From assembly GCA_029891385.1 (NCBI GenBank), contig CM057231.1, positions 20,367,300 to 20,431,299 of the forward strand: DNA of 64,000 nt. Direction: 5' to 3'. Position 1 is the stretch's first letter. The number at the start of each line of letters is the position of its first letter. Source of the stretch: Erythroxylum novogranatense. Its lineage: Eukaryota > Streptophyta > Magnoliopsida > Malpighiales > Erythroxylaceae. Below are positions 10,380 to 22,933 of the stretch, piece after piece. The position numbers and the translations under genes are program-made. The notes beneath the pieces were generated by a model. It was not told where the DNA came from, searched no databases, and saw nothing but the letters and a program-made list of their open reading frames with translations.

Positions 10380-11303
10380 TGATTATTCAAAATTGTCAAT
10401 TATTAAAGTAGATGAGCTCAAATAAATCATATAATCTACATAAAGACTGAAAAATATAATAACATTATCTTCCCTTTTTATATGAAGTGTAGTCCTCTTT
10501 CTACCCCTTTTAAATCCTTTTTCATCCAAAAAAAGAGTATATCCTCCCATACTGTACTTTAGGAGCCTACTTTAATCTATTTAGTGCCTTTGTCAACTTA
10601 TACACTCCTTCTTCTTTACCTTAAACTACAAATCATATAGGTTATGCTATATAGGCTTCCTCTTATAAATCTTCATTTAGAAAAGTTGGTTTAACATCAA
10701 ATTGATATTCATAGCAATTTTATTTCTTAATAAGATCAAAACGTGTTCTTGTAGCTTTAAATTGTGTTACCAGTGAATTAAAAAGTTACCCTGATTGCTT
10801 TCTTAACTTTTGGTAATTCAACTAGTTCCCATATGATATTATTTTTAATTACCATTAATTCCTCCTTTATAACCTACCTCCATTCATCTTTCTCCATAGC
10901 TTCTTCAAAGGAATTGGGATTGACCATATATAAAGCTTGCATATATACATACATATGAAGCATTTCTATCCTTGTGGCCCCTCTTCTTATGTTGAAATTA
11001 GGGAGCCTAAGGATGTTCTACTACTTGACATAATAGTTACTCTAGATGTTGCAAATTTTGAAATAATAAACCTGTTAGAGATGCCAAGTGGGGTTTAAAG
11101 GTGGTCTCATTAGTAGATTACTCTTCTTCATTAGCTAAATTCCTTAAATTGAATAAACCCTTTTTTCTTTTCTCCAAACGCATCTTCCTTCCTTCCTTAT
11201 TAATGATCATATTCCTATAAATATGATTTTTTTTTCATATCTACGGATGTAGAGCTTTTATGCCTTCAAGTTGGTGGACTAGCCAAAAATATATATCTTA
11301 TGT
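10380..11303 (-). pseudogene. Copia RT and integrase C-terminal remnants
   Basis: Fragments recognisable as the start of the copia RT domain: SFEEAMEKDEWR, then VIKEELMVIKNNIIWELVEL and a run corresponding to the PK-KKAIRVTF region (10780-10950). Further downstream only weak RT-like text remains (for example a YVDYMIYLSSS segment in place of YVDD, near 10430). Around 11230-11303 an integrase C-terminal trace ends at the gypsy insertion. Heavily decayed. Confidence 0.55.
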
Positions 11304-11688
11304 CTTTCTGTAGCACCCCCTTACCATAGGATATGTACCGGGACGCCCGTAGGTCATTCCGATACACACCCTACGATAAGGGTGCGCTACGAACAACCAC
11401 TAACACTCCACATGGCATCAACAATCATAAAGCAGTAATATGAAATCCACTAATTTTTAAAACCATAATTTCAAATTTCATAACCTCAAAGCGGTAGATT
11501 TACATGGCGGTATGTTCTCAGACATTACTCCAAAAGAAAATCAAACAAAAGCTAGCTAGGTCATCCTCAAACGCGTGCCGGTGACCGACTGCTTGCCATG
11601 ACTTCTCTTGCCAACTCAATCTACACGGCAGAAAAGTCCTCCGAGCTATAAGTCTACACTCTCGGTCTTGAAAAATAATTTGCAATTT

Positions 11689-11737
11689 TGGGTGAGTTTG
11701 CGAACTCAGTGAGGAACCATCATCGATGGTTCACCCA
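11689..11737 (-). other. Conserved LTR hairpin with CATCGATG loop (3' LTR)
   Basis: Sense strand arms TGGGTGA and TCACCCA around a loop containing CATCGATGATGG and CTGAGTTCGC. Same structure and spacing as at 5881-5930, although the surrounding LTR belongs to a different family. Confidence 0.6.
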
Positions 11738-12767
11738 ATTCATGCATATACACAATATCACGATTACACACGCTATTTCACCAAAACACATTCAAGTACC
11801 ACATGATTACTAGATCACCAAAGGAACCAATTCAAATGCACATGAAATGTGTATGAGACGCTTTTCAATTTATTACGTCGTTGTGGTGGAGCTTTCAGAA
11901 TCGTCCCATTAAGGGCACATTAAACGGTGAGCCATAGGCTCGAATCATCAGGCTCAAGGCCCAATCACGTTGAGCTTTAAGCTCGTTGGCTCCTCCGTTA
12001 CAACCGCCAATTATCGATCACGCAATTATGCATGAAATGCATATATCCAAATAAAACAACACCAACATCGATCGATCCCAACTCAACATATACACATAAT
12101 TCTCGCAGTAATCGCAAGAAAATCACATATAACACTTCTATGTCAGAATTCTCCAATCCATCGGGCCTCCGGTCCGCAATCCAGGTACAAACAAACACAA
12201 TCGTCCCACCATTATTCTCCACAGAGTTATAAGTGCAGAATTATAAACACTTACTAACCGAGGAACCATCTAGGTTACTCACCTAATAACTTCCGAGCTA
12301 ATGCCGGGAAGTCTCTGCAATGTCCGTGGGATGACGTTCCAACTGAGCCTCTATAACAATTAAAATAAATAAACATTACCAACTGAATAGTTAAAAATAT
12401 CAAACAATGCACATGGAATAAGTAAAACGTGTATAATGCATGTTCATGGCATTCCCGGCCCTAATCCAAAATTTTCTCATAATAAAATCCGTATATAAAT
12501 TAGAAACCTATTGGCGCTGACGGTGCGCAATTCGGACCTCTATAGGTCCCCAATTAAACAAAACAGTGATTAAAGGCTCCGTTACCCGGGACCACGTCAA
12601 TTTCCAGTCCAAAAATTCCCAATTTCTCACAAAATGAAATTAAATATTCTACGAATCCGATGCCTCAAGAATCAGGTCAATCGGACGTCGGACGAAAAAG
12701 AAATTGAGAAAAGAAACAATTAGGTCACTAAATGCCAAATAATAAATATATATATATATATCTATAT

Positions 12768-12906
12768 CTGCGCCTGCCTCGCTGGGGCGAGGCGTCGCCC
12801 TAGCGAGGCCGACTCGCCTCACCTCGTCACTAGGGCGAGGCGTCGCCCTAGTGACCGGGCCATCCGACCTCGCCTCGCTGGGACGAGGCGTCGCCCTAGT
12901 GATCCG
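12768..12906. other. GC-rich inverted-repeat island in LTR
   Basis: Three copies of a CGAGGCGTCGCCCTAG(C/T)GA block, able to form CG-rich stems, in an AT-rich LTR just after a (TA)n tract. The reverse complement shares the 15-mer TCGCTAGGGCGACGC with the island of the LTR at 52971-57488 (53924-53939). The corresponding part of the other LTR (about 20465-20595) differs by many small changes. Confidence 0.65.
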
Positions 12907-15251
12907 TGAGGTTCACTCACATCCTTCCTTTCTTTTCCTATTTCCAATCCAATTTCCAACACCCATAACTCTTGCACAGAAATCGAAAAAATACAAACCA
13001 TAGCTTTTTGGAAAGATCATGAAAAGTTCTACCATTCTCATGAAGACCATAAAAATCAATTTTACCCTTAAGGGTGTCAAAAATCCATCCAAACCTACTT
13101 CCCACTCAAAACCTATCAAAACAGGGCAGAACATTGCAAATTCAGTAACTACTCATTTCCTCAGTCACAAATAACACAATAAATATGCTCAGTAAATTTA
13201 CAATGTTATCTACAACTTTCATGAACAACTAAAAATCAAATTTACTTACTAACTAGGTCAAACAATTCACCAAAGCATCAGCCCTCTGAAATCAACCAAT
13301 CTGGACAGTAATTTTCCAAACAGTAATTCTCTTAGCACAAATGTCACAAAAATCATTACCTTATATCCCTGAAAAGATAAGATCTCAAAATTCAATTTTC
13401 ATGAAGAACTGAAACTCCAATTCGATTTCTAACAATTTCAAAACTGTTATGGAAGTTACTGCCATTATCAGCAATTCACAACCTAATGCAGGGTCAGTTT
13501 TTGCAAAATCATAACTCCCAACTCTGACCTCTAAAAATTACACACCATATATCATTTTCAAGATAATTTCTTCCTCTACAACTTTTCAGAAGATCAATCA
13601 CACCAATTCAGTCCAAAAAAATTGCTAAAATTGCTCCTAAGCAGAAAGCTCACAAAATCAACACTTTGACTAGGTTTCTCCAAAAAGCATAAAACCAATC
13701 AATAGAAATCAGTTCATATCTCCCAATATACAACTCGAAAATTAGCAAGATCAGTGGCAATGGAAAGCTAACTCAATATACCTTAACTTTCATAAAGACC
13801 ATTTTTCCTAGTTCCATATCAATTAATGTAGAAAAATCAACAAAGTAATCAGGTCATAAATGCGGGTACTGTTCACAGGCAATAAAACAGTAACTTTCCA
13901 TGCAAAATTTCGCCCTTCTAGCATTACAATTTAACAACACCTATTTCACACAAAGTTGTAGCCAACATCCCAAAGTTTAATTGGGCACAAACCTCAACTC
14001 ATTTTCTCACCTACACAATTAGTTATGATCAAAGCATGACAATAGGTCAAAGATCAATTTTCAGCTTTACTTCACCAATTCACTTCCTATCATACCAATT
14101 CAATTCCTACTACCATAGGCATCTCATTTTAACACTAAATCAGTACCTACAATATTCATACATTCACTAGGGCTAATAGTCACATTTTGGCAGCATTAAT
14201 TTCACAATTCCTATGCACAAATCATCATCAAAATGCAATTACAATCAAGCTAAAACCATTCATCACTCATCCTACTTTCAATTCATAACTAACCCTAATC
14301 TTATACCCATTAATTCAAGCAATAATTATCATCAATTTAAGGCATCAATAATCATAATAAACATACCATAACTCCCATTCAATGTTTCTAACTACCATGA
14401 TTCATAAATTCATACTTAAGCATCATTGAAAACTTAATTAAACTTACTTACCTAATTAGCTTTTCCACTTCAAAGCACACCAATTTCTCACTTTTTCTAC
14501 TTTCTTCTAACATCAAACATGCATATCATCATCAAAAGAAGGTAGGAGACTTAAGCTTGCAAGCATATAAGGAAGGCTCTCAAAGTTGGAGGAAATAACT
14601 TAAAGAAGGAGAAAAAAAATAGATGGAGATGAAGAAGGAAGGAAGATTCTCGGATGTGAAGGTTTTAAGAGGTAAAAATCCTCTTTTTCCTTCTTTTATG
14701 AAGGCAAAACCCTGGGAGGAAGCAAGTGAGCATTAAATGATAGCATTTGGTGGTTAAATGTGATTGGTTCAAAAGTTTAAAGAAAAGTCAAAGTATTAAT
14801 TCTTTAATCCAGATCAAAAACTAACCCAATCAACTCAATTAACCACAATTTCAATCCCAAAATAATCTACCCAATAAGACAGTGCCATTGGGTAAAAAAA
14901 AAATTTTGCTACCGAAAATCGACCGGTTCGCCAATTGGCGATTTTTTTCCGGTCCAGAAATTTTCTTCGGAAAATTCCAGAAAAATTTCCATAAATCCCT
15001 AAAAATGTAAAACACTCAATGGCGCACTCCAAATAATTTTTCAAATACAATTATCCCATAAATTTCACAAAAAAACTCAATTTGAAACCTAAGCCGGAAA
15101 ATGTCATGAATGCATGTATACCATGTGCAAGTGCAAAACAATCATCAGTTATAGAGGCTATATAATGTATGTTCATGCCGAGTTATAATCCAATTCTCCT
15201 AACCCGTCCCAAATTACCAATAAACCCTTCCTATGGGAGATGGATGTTACA

Positions 15252-15263
15252 ATTCTCCTCCTA
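15252..15263 (-). other. Polypurine tract of the Tekay-type element
   Basis: Sense TAGGAGGAGAAT directly before TGTAACATCC, preceded by GGGACGAAATTTTTAT, the usual chromovirus context. It marks the plus-strand primer and confirms the 3' LTR start at 15251. Confidence 0.85.
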
Positions 15264-16009
15264 ATAAAAATTTCGTCCCAAAATTCTTACGATTAAGCTG
15301 ACAGTGAGGATACTGCCTCCTCATATGCTCCTCGGTCTCCCAAGTAGCCTCTTCAGTCGAGTGGTTCCTCCAGAGAACCTTCACTAATGGAATACTCTTA
15401 TTCCTCAACTGTTTCACCTGTGTCCCGACAATCTGTATCGGCTCCTCTACATAACTCAGATTACTAGAGACCTCAATCTCTGAGCCAGATCACATGTGTC
15501 GGATCTGACCGATATCTACGGAGCATACTCACATGGAAGACGTCATGCAACTGAGACATCTCACTCGGTAAAGCTAGCCTGTAGGCCAAAGGTCCTATCC
15601 TCTCAGTGATCTCATATGGACCAATGTACCTAGGGCTTAACTTACCCTTTTTCCCAAATCTCAGTACACCACGCCACGGTGACACCCGTAAGAACACTCT
15701 GTCGCCCACATCATACTCCATCTCCCTCCTATGCTGATCCACATAGCTCTTCTGTCTATCCTGAGCCGCCTTGATGCGACTCCGAATCAGTTTCACCTTA
15801 TCAACAGTATCCTGAATCAACTCAGGACCCTCAATCATCCTCACACCCTCTTCATCCCAATACAAAGGCGATCTACACGGTCGCCCATACAGTGCCTCAT
15901 ATGGTGCCATCCCGATGCTACTATGATAATGATTGTTGTATGCAAACTCAATCAGAGCTAAATACTGATCCCATGCTCCTCTGAACTCCAATACACAAGC
16001 CCGAAGCAT
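15264..16009 (-). pseudogene. Integrase C-terminus and chromodomain (Tekay type)
   Basis: Open from 16009 to 15473. It starts within the end of the integrase core (ACVLEFRGAWDQYLALIEFAYNN, written here as motif ends ACVLEFRG and EFAYNNHYHSS), then APYEALYGRPCRSPL, the GPYEITERIGPLAYRLALP segment and HDVFHVSMLRRY. A frameshift near 15480 is followed by chromodomain text: SYVEEPIQIV, PLVKVLWRNHS and EATWETEEHMR (about 15318-15455). Chromodomains of this type are thought to guide integration to heterochromatin. The catalytic core is absent: the frame upstream jumps directly from RNase H. Confidence 0.9.
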
Positions 16010-17109
16010 ATCCTCAACAACTCAAGCCATCTCCTCTATCTCAAATTCAACTCTCTCTGGCTCAAGAATACCTCGACTTTATGGTCGGTGAAGATCCGGA
16101 AAGTCTCACCATACGTAATGCCTCCAAATCTTCAAAGCAAACACTACTGCAGCTAACTCCAAATCATGAACAGGATAGTTTACCTCGTGAGACCTCAAAT
16201 TGCCTCGAGGCATAGGCAATGACTCTACCGCTGCATCGGAACACACCCCAATCCCTGATGCGATGCATCACTGTATACCACAAATCCTCCAGTCCCAGAT
16301 GGAATAGCCAACACCGGTGCAGTAGTCAACCGATGTTTCAGCTCCTTAAAGCTCTTCTGGCACTCCTCACTCCATCGGAATGGTACATTCTTCCTCAGAA
16401 GCTTTGTCAGAGGGGCTGAGATCAATGAAAACCCCTCAACAAACCTCCGGTAATAACCAGCCAATCCGAGGAAACTCCGAATCTCCGGCACATTCCTAGG
16501 AGCCTCCCACTTCAGCACTGCCTCAACCTTACTCGAATCCACCTGAATACCCTCTCCAGTCACTATATGCCCTAAAAATATCACCTGATCCAAGCAAAAT
16601 TCACATTTACTGAATTTGGCATACAACTGTCTCCCCCTCATCGTCTGCAACACAATCCTCAAATGCTCACTATGCTCCTGTCTGTTCCTCGAATACACTA
16701 AAATGTCATCAATAAAGACAATAAGAAACTTATCCAGGTAGGGCTGAAATACCTTATTCATCAAGGCCATGAAGGCTGCCGGGGCATTAGTCAACCCAAA
16801 CGGCATCACTAAAAACTCAAAATGCCCATACCTGCTCCTGAAGGCACTCTTAGGCACATCGGCCTCTGCAATCCTCAACTGATAGTAACCAGATCGCAGA
16901 TCTAACTTGGTGAATACCTGAGCCCCCTGTAACTGATCAAATAAGTTATCGATCCTAGGCAGTGGATACTTATTCTTCACTGTCACCCGATTCAACTGCC
17001 TGTAATCGATGCACGTACCGAAAGTCCCATCCTTTTCTTCACAAATAAACCGGAGCTCCCATGGTGAAACACTAGGTCCGATAAAGCCCTTCTCCAAGAA
17101 CTCTTGCAA
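16010..17109 (-). pseudogene. Gypsy reverse transcriptase and RNase H
   Basis: Open from 17109 to 16225, about 294 residues. RT motifs in order: [57 protein letters not shown] and the catalytic FIDDILVYS, then the connection domain [18 protein letters not shown]. RNase H starts with [13 protein letters not shown] and continues, frameshifted, over 16010-16224 ([36 protein letters not shown]). It breaks off at RRWLELL and joins integrase text from far downstream: a deletion of roughly 0.9-1 kb by family comparison. The RT itself looks intact. Confidence 0.92.
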
Positions 17110-17399
17110 TCGAACCTTGACTCCCTCGGTTCCACAAAGCCATCCTATATGGAGGTATAGATATAGAGCGACTGAACGAGGTCAATAGTAAAATCTGCCT
17201 CCCGATCCGGCAAGCAAACCCAGAACTCATCAGAAACACATCCGAAATTCCCTAACCACGGAAATATCCTCAAGCCTCGCTCAACTCGTGTCAACCACAT
17301 GAGCCGATATGCCTCACGACCTCCCTGCATCAATCTCGTGGCACTAAGGAAAGAGATCATCCGGCCGGTATCGCTCGACTAACTCCTCGAACACCGCCT
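17110..17399 (-). pseudogene. Protease-RT linker of the Tekay-type element
   Basis: Reads FLSATRLMQGGREAY and [13 protein letters not shown], the conserved segment between protease and RT in chromoviruses. Frameshifts separate it from both neighbours. It shows pol was collinear before decay. Confidence 0.78.
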
Positions 17400-17906
17400 C
17401 TAGTCGACCAGAGACTCTAAAACAACCTCCTTGGTATAGCAGTCCATAATAGCCCTATGGGCCGTCAGCCAGTCCATCCCTAGAATCACATCGATCTCTC
17501 TCAGAGGCAACACTATAAGGTCTGCCCTCAACACTGCTTGATCAATCTGGATCGAGCATCTCCTGCAGACCTCTCCCAATGCAGTAGTAGTACCTAGAGG
17601 TGTACTCACCTCTAGCCCATACTGTAACATCTCCCTATCCCCATGCAATCTACATGCCATATGAGGTGCAATAAAAGAATGTGTGGATCCAGGATCCAGC
17701 AATGCAAACGCCTCAATATCAGAAATAAGGAGCATACCAGCTACAACATCAGGGGAATCCTGGGCCTCCTGCCTCGTCATGGCATAGACTCTGGCTTGGG
17801 ACTGTGGTCGGCTGCCCCGACCCTCAGTCCGCCCAAAGGATCCCTCAGCTCTACCTCGGCCTCTACCTCGGCCCCTCTGTCCTGATCCACGTCCGGATCC
17901 ACCCAC
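17400..17906 (-). pseudogene. Gypsy aspartic protease domain
   Basis: About 168 residues. A Gly/Arg-rich stretch (GRGRGRGRA) is followed by the retropepsin fold: the active-site motif reads ALLDPGSTHSFI, then VILGMDWLTAHRA near the end. DPGS stands in for the usual D(S/T)G; this variant is seen in some plant gypsy proteases, so I do not read it as dead from this alone. Lies between the CCHC knuckle and the RT linker. Confidence 0.85.
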
Positions 17907-18890
17907 TTCTACTCATTGCATCAGTACTACTCCCTTGGCCCTACCAAAGACACTGAGCTCCCAATGTAGCTGGGCAATCCCGAATCTGATGATCCATGGA
18001 GCCGCATTTAAGGCAAGCTCCAGTCAATCGCCAACACTCTCCAAAGTGCCTCTTCTCACAAAGCTTTCATAGAATGGGGAATCGCCCAAAACCTCTCCCA
18101 TCGCCATCGCCATCGCCACTGCACAAATCTCCTCTCTGTCCAAAACTCGACTGTCTGGATCCTCCTGAAGATCTGAAGGCCCTGCTCTGGCGCCTGCTAA
18201 AACTCCTACCAGAGCTACCCTGACTGTCACTAACTCTCTTTCCTCTAGACCCTTGACCCATCTCTGCTGTCTCTCGCCACAATCCGCTCCACTCTCAACA
18301 AATGAGCTCAACTCTATAAAGGAGCCCATATCGATCGGGCCAATCCTACACGGATCTCCAGATTCACCCATCTCAAACCTCCGGCACCTATCTCGCCTCG
18401 GTGGAAACCACAGAGCAAAGATATCCCATCAACTCATTAAACCTAACCTCGTACTCTCATCACATCCTACCTGTCTCACCTCAAAACTCCTGATCTTTAT
18501 TTCCAGATACACCTGGGCATATAATTGTCTCTAAAGCCCTCGTAAAATCTGCCCATGTCAAGAAGCAAGGCCCGTGGTACTTGCCCGGAGCAGCCTTCCA
18601 CCATGTATAAGCGGGGCCCTACGAAGAGATATCTGCGAATCGAACCTCTCGTCAGTTCGCATCTATCCGATCAAGGACTCTCTCGGTCCTCTCCAACCAT
18701 CCTCGACCTCGGGTCTCTTTGCCATAGAAGTTCATGACCCCGCCTTACGCAACAAATCATATCTCCTCTCCCGTCTCACGGGGACTCTAGGAGGTATCTC
18801 CTCAGATCGAGGCACCGAGGACCCTCTACTAGCTCCAACAGATCCCTGGTCAGCTGGTTGATCAATCTGATCACCAAATACGGATGACCT
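17907..18890 (-). pseudogene. Broken gag with CCHC zinc knuckle (Tekay type)
   Basis: The zinc knuckle CLKCGSMDHQIRDC (about 17970-18025) has intact C-x2-C-x4-H-x4-C spacing. Upstream, gag is in many short frames: RSEEIPPRVPVRRERR, WLERTERVLDRI (the usual retrotransposon-gag entry), GPAYTWWKAAPGKYHGP, TWADFTRAL. Repeated frameshifts and stops make an intact capsid impossible. A start codon cannot be chosen with confidence. Confidence 0.75.
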
Positions 18891-18979
18891 AAAACAAAAC
18901 AAGAACTCTGATCAGTTTCTGCATCTCTCACAATAATTCAAGCCTAATTATGTACTAGTCCCAACAGATGCCAAACCAT

Positions 18980-18991
18980 GCTTTGATACCA
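18980..18991 (-). other. Primer binding site, tRNA-iMet (Tekay type)
   Basis: Minus-strand TGGTATCAAAGC, five bases inside the 5' LTR end at 18997. One mismatch to the usual TGGTATCAGAGC. Confidence 0.85.
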
Positions 18992-18996
18992 CCTAA

Positions 18997-21900
18997 TGTA
19001 GCACCCCCTTACCATAGGATATGTACCGGGACGCCCGTAGGTCATTCCGATACACACCCTACGATAAGGGTGCGCTACGAACAACCACTAACACTCCACA
19101 TGGCATCAACAATCATAAAGCAGTAATATGAAATCCACTAATTTTTAAAACCATAATTTCAAATTTCATAACCTCAAAGCAGTAGATTTACACAACTGGT
19201 ATGTTCTGTACATTACTCCAAAAGAAAATCAAACAAAAAGCTAGCTAGGTCATCCCTCAAAAGTGCCACCGACCCGAATTGCTTGCCATGACTTCTCTTG
19301 CCAACTCAATCTACACGGCAGAAAAGTCCCTCCGGCTATAAGTCTACTCTCTCGGTCCCGAAAAATAATTTGCAATTTTGGGTGAGTTTGCGAACTTCGG
19401 TGAGGAACCATCATCGATGGTTCACCCAATTCATGCATATACACAATATCACGATTACACACGCTATTTCACTAAAACACATTCGAAGTACCACATGATT
19501 ACTAGATCGATCAAAGGAACCAATTCAAATGCACATGAAATGTGTATGAGACGCTTTCTAATTTATTACGTTGTTGTCGAAGCTTCAGAATCGTCCCATT
19601 AAGGGCACATTAAACGGTGAGCCATAGGCTCGATCATCAGGGCTCAAGGCCCAATCACGTTGAGCTTTAAGCTCTCGTTGGCTGCTCTGGTCACAACTGC
19701 CAATTACTGATCATGCAATTATGCATGAAATGCATATATCCAAATAAAACAAAACCAACATCATATCAGATCCCAACTCAACATATACACATAATTCTCG
19801 CACAGGTAATCGTAAGAAAATCACATATAACACTTCTATGTCAGAATTCTCCAATCCATCGGGCCTCCGGTTCGCAATCCAGGCACAAACAAACACAATC
19901 GTCCCACCATTATTCTCCACAGAGTTATAAGTGCAGAATTATAAACACTTACTAACCGAGGAACCATCTAGGTTACTCACCTAATAACTTCCGAAGCTAA
20001 TGCGGGAAGTCTCGCAACGTCCGTGGGATGACGCTCCAACCGAGCCTCTATAACAATTAAAATAAATAAACATTACCAATGAATAGTTAAAAATATCAAA
20101 CAATGCACATGGAATAAGTAAAACGTGTATAATGCATGTTCATGGCATTCCTGGCCCTAATCCAAAATTTTCCCATAATAAAATCCGTATATAAATTAGA
20201 AACCTATTGGCTTAATCTGCGCAATTCGACCTCTATAGGTCCCCAATTAAACAAAACAAAGATTAAAGGCTCCGTTACCCGAGACCACGTCAATTTCCCG
20301 TCCAAAAATTCCCAATTTCTCACAAAATGAAATTAAATTTTCTACGAATCCGATGCCTCAAGAATCAGGTCAATCGGACGTCGGACGGAAAAGAAATTGA
20401 CAAAAGAAACAATTAGGTCACTAAATGCCAAATAATAAATATATATATATATATATCTATATCTGCCTTTGCCTCATTGGGCGAGGCGTCCCCTAGCGAG
20501 GCCGACTCACACACCTCGTCACTAGGCGAGGCGTCGCCTAGTGACCGGGCCATCCGACCTCGCCTCGGCTGAGGCGGCGCCGCCTAGTGATCCGTGAGGT
20601 TCACTCACATCCTTCCTTTCTTTTTCCTATTTCCAATCCGAATTTCCAACACCCATAACTCTTTGCACATAAATCGAAAAAATATAAACCATAGCTTTTT
20701 AGAAAGATCATGAAAAGTTCTACCATTCTCATGAAGACCATAAAAATCAATTTCACCCCTAAGGGTGTCAAAAATCCATCCAAACCTACTGCCCTCTCAA
20801 AACCTTTCAAAACAAGGCAGTACATTGCAAATTCAGTAACTACTCATTTCCTCAGTCACAAATAACACAATAAATATGCTCAGTAAATTTACAATGTTAT
20901 CTACAACTTTCATGAACAACTAAAAATCAAATTTACTTACTAACTAGGTCAAACAATTCACCAAAGCATCAGCCCTCTGAAATCAACCAATCTGGACAGT
21001 AATTTTCCAAACAGTAATTCTCTTAGCACAAATTTCACAAAAATCATTACCTTATATCCCTGAAAAGATAAGATCTCAAAATTCAATTTTCATGAAGAAC
21101 TGAAACTCCAATTCGATTTCTAACAATTTCAAAACTGTTATGGAAGTTACTGCCATTATCGCAATTCACAACCTAATGCAGGTCGTTTTACAAAATCATA
21201 ACTCCCAACTCTGACCTCTAAACATTACACAACATATATTATTTTCAAGATAATTTCTTCCTCTACAACTTTTCAGAAGATCACTCACACCAATTCAGTC
21301 CAAAAAAATTGCTAAAATTGCTCCGAAGCAGAAAGCTCACAAAATCAACACTTTGACTAGGTTTCTCCAAAAAGCATAAAACCAATCAATAGAAATCAGT
21401 TCATATCTCCCAATATACAACTCGAAAATTAGCAAGATCAGTGGAAATGGAAAGCTAACTCAATATGCCTCAACTTTCATAAAGACCATTTTCCTAGTTC
21501 CATATCAATTAATGTAGAAAATCAACAAAGTAAACAGGTCATAACTGCGGTAGATGTTCACAGTAATAAAACAAGAACTTTCCATGCAAAATTTCACCAT
21601 TCTAGCATTACAATTTAACAACACCTATTTCACACAAAGTTGTAGCCAACATCCCAAAGTTTAATTGGGCACAAACCTCAACTCATTTTCTCACCTACAC
21701 AATTAGTTATGATCAAAGCATGGCAATAGGTCAAAGATCAATTTTCAGCTTTACTTCACCAATTCACTTCCTATCATACCAATTCAATTCCTACTACCAT
21801 AGGCATCTCATTTTAACACTAAATCAGTACCTACAATATTCATACATTCACTAGGGCTAATAGTCACATTTTGGCAGCATTAATTTCACAATTCCTATGC

Positions 21901-22928
21901 ACAAATCATCATCAAAATGCAATTACAATCAAGCTAAAACCATTCATCACTCATCCTACTTTCAATTCATAACTAACCCTAATCTTATACCCATTAATTC
22001 AAGCAATAATTATCATCAATTTAAGGCATCAATAATCATAATAAACATACCATAACTCCCATTCAATGTTTCTAACTACCATGATTCATAAATTCATACT
22101 TAAGCATCATTGAAAACTTAATTAAACTTACTTACCTAATTAGCTTTTCCACTTCAAAGCACACCAATTTCTCACTTTTTCTACTTTCTTCTAACATCAA
22201 ACATGCATATCATCATCAAAAGAAGGTAGGAGACTTAAGCTTGTAAGCATATAAGGAAGGCTCTCAAAGTTGGAGGAAATAACTTAAAGAAGGAGAAAAA
22301 AAATAGATGGAGATGAAGAAGGAAGGAAGATTCTCGGATGTGAAGGAGATAAAAATCCTCTTTTTCCTTCTTTTATGAAGGCAAAACCGTGGGAGGAAGC
22401 AAGTGAGCATTAAATGATAGCATTTGGTGGTTAAATGTGATTGGTTCAAAAGTTTAAAGAAAAGTCAAAGTATTAATTCTTTAATCCAGATCAAAAACTA
22501 ACCCAATCAACTCAATTAACCCCAATTTCAATCCCAAAATAATCTACCCAATAAGACAGTGCCATTGGGTAAAAAAAAATTTTGCTACCGAAAATCGACC
22601 GGTTCGCCAATTGGCGATTTTTTTCCGGTCCGGGAATTTTCTCCGGAAAATTCCAGAAAAATTTCCATAAATCCCTAAAAATGTAAAACACTCAATGGCG
22701 CACTCCAAATAATTTTTCAAATACAATTATCCCATAAATTTCACAAAAAAACTCAATTTGAAACCTAAGCCGGAAAATGTCATGAATGCATGTATACCAT
22801 GTGCAAGTGCAAAACAATCATCAGTTATAGAGGCTATATAATGTATGTTCATGCCGAGTTATAATCCAATTCTCCTAACCCGTCCCAAATTACCAATAAA
22901 CCCTTCCTATTGGAGATGGGATGTTACA
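18997..22928 (-). mobile_element. 5' LTR of the Tekay-type element
   Basis: Sense start TGTAACATCCCATCTCC at 22928, end at 18997 next to the PBS. Same layout as the 3' LTR: TATA-like box near 22375, donor ATTAG/GTAAGT near 22135, GC island about 20465-20595 and hairpin 19379-19428. The two LTRs are almost identical in the U3-proximal 2 kb but differ in clustered small changes over 19185-20600, many at or beside CG dinucleotides. Confidence 0.93.
19379..19428 (-). other. Conserved LTR hairpin with CATCGATG loop (5' LTR)
   Basis: Copy of the 11689-11737 structure. Arms TGGGTGA and TCACCCA are conserved; the loop differs by one small change (CTTCGGTGAG against CTCAGTGAG on the plus strand). Confidence 0.6.
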
Positions 22929-22933
22929 CTTTC

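Larger units (their letters stand above)
11667..14451 (-). other. Candidate long intron in the Tekay-type LTR
   Basis: Donor ATTAG/GTAAGTAAG (GT at 14451-14450) matches the plant consensus and lies about 250 bp downstream of the TATA-like box. The expected acceptor is TATTTTTCAAG (11667), directly after the hairpin. In the other LTR (18997-22928) the donor is identical but the acceptor site reads TTTTTCGGG, so one or both copies may be mutated or mis-sequenced there. Inference only. Confidence 0.35.
11309..15251 (-). mobile_element. 3' LTR of the Tekay-type element
   Basis: Sense start TGTAACATCC at 15251, end GGGGGTGCTACA at 11309. In sense order: U3 about 550 bp, TATA-like CATAAAAG near 14700, candidate donor ATTAG/GTAAGT (14451), a long AT-rich body with CTTCATGAAAGTTGTAG-type repeats (13100-14050), a GC island (12768-12906), the conserved hairpin (11689-11737) and an acceptor-like site (11667). 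It carries no coding sequence. Nearly identical to 18997-22928 over its outer half but clearly different in patches over 11490-12910. Confidence 0.93.
11309..22928 (-). mobile_element. Ty3/gypsy chromovirus (Tekay/Del type), internally deleted
   Basis: Complete ends with TSD ctttc (11304-11308 and 22929-22933), two LTRs of about 3.9 kb and an internal region of only 3.7 kb. In sense order: 5' LTR (18997-22928), tRNA-iMet PBS, broken gag with CCHC, aspartic protease, RT, RNase H, a deletion removing the integrase zinc and catalytic core, integrase C-terminus, chromodomain, polypurine tract and 3' LTR (11309-15251). Domain order and chromodomain place it among chromoviruses. It inserted into the integrase of the older copia. 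It could move only with proteins supplied in trans. Confidence 0.92.

Noticed and set aside
17643..18861. Plus-strand frames opposite gag and protease of the chromovirus
   Set aside because: They are antisense shadows of a minus-strand pol with recognisable motifs.
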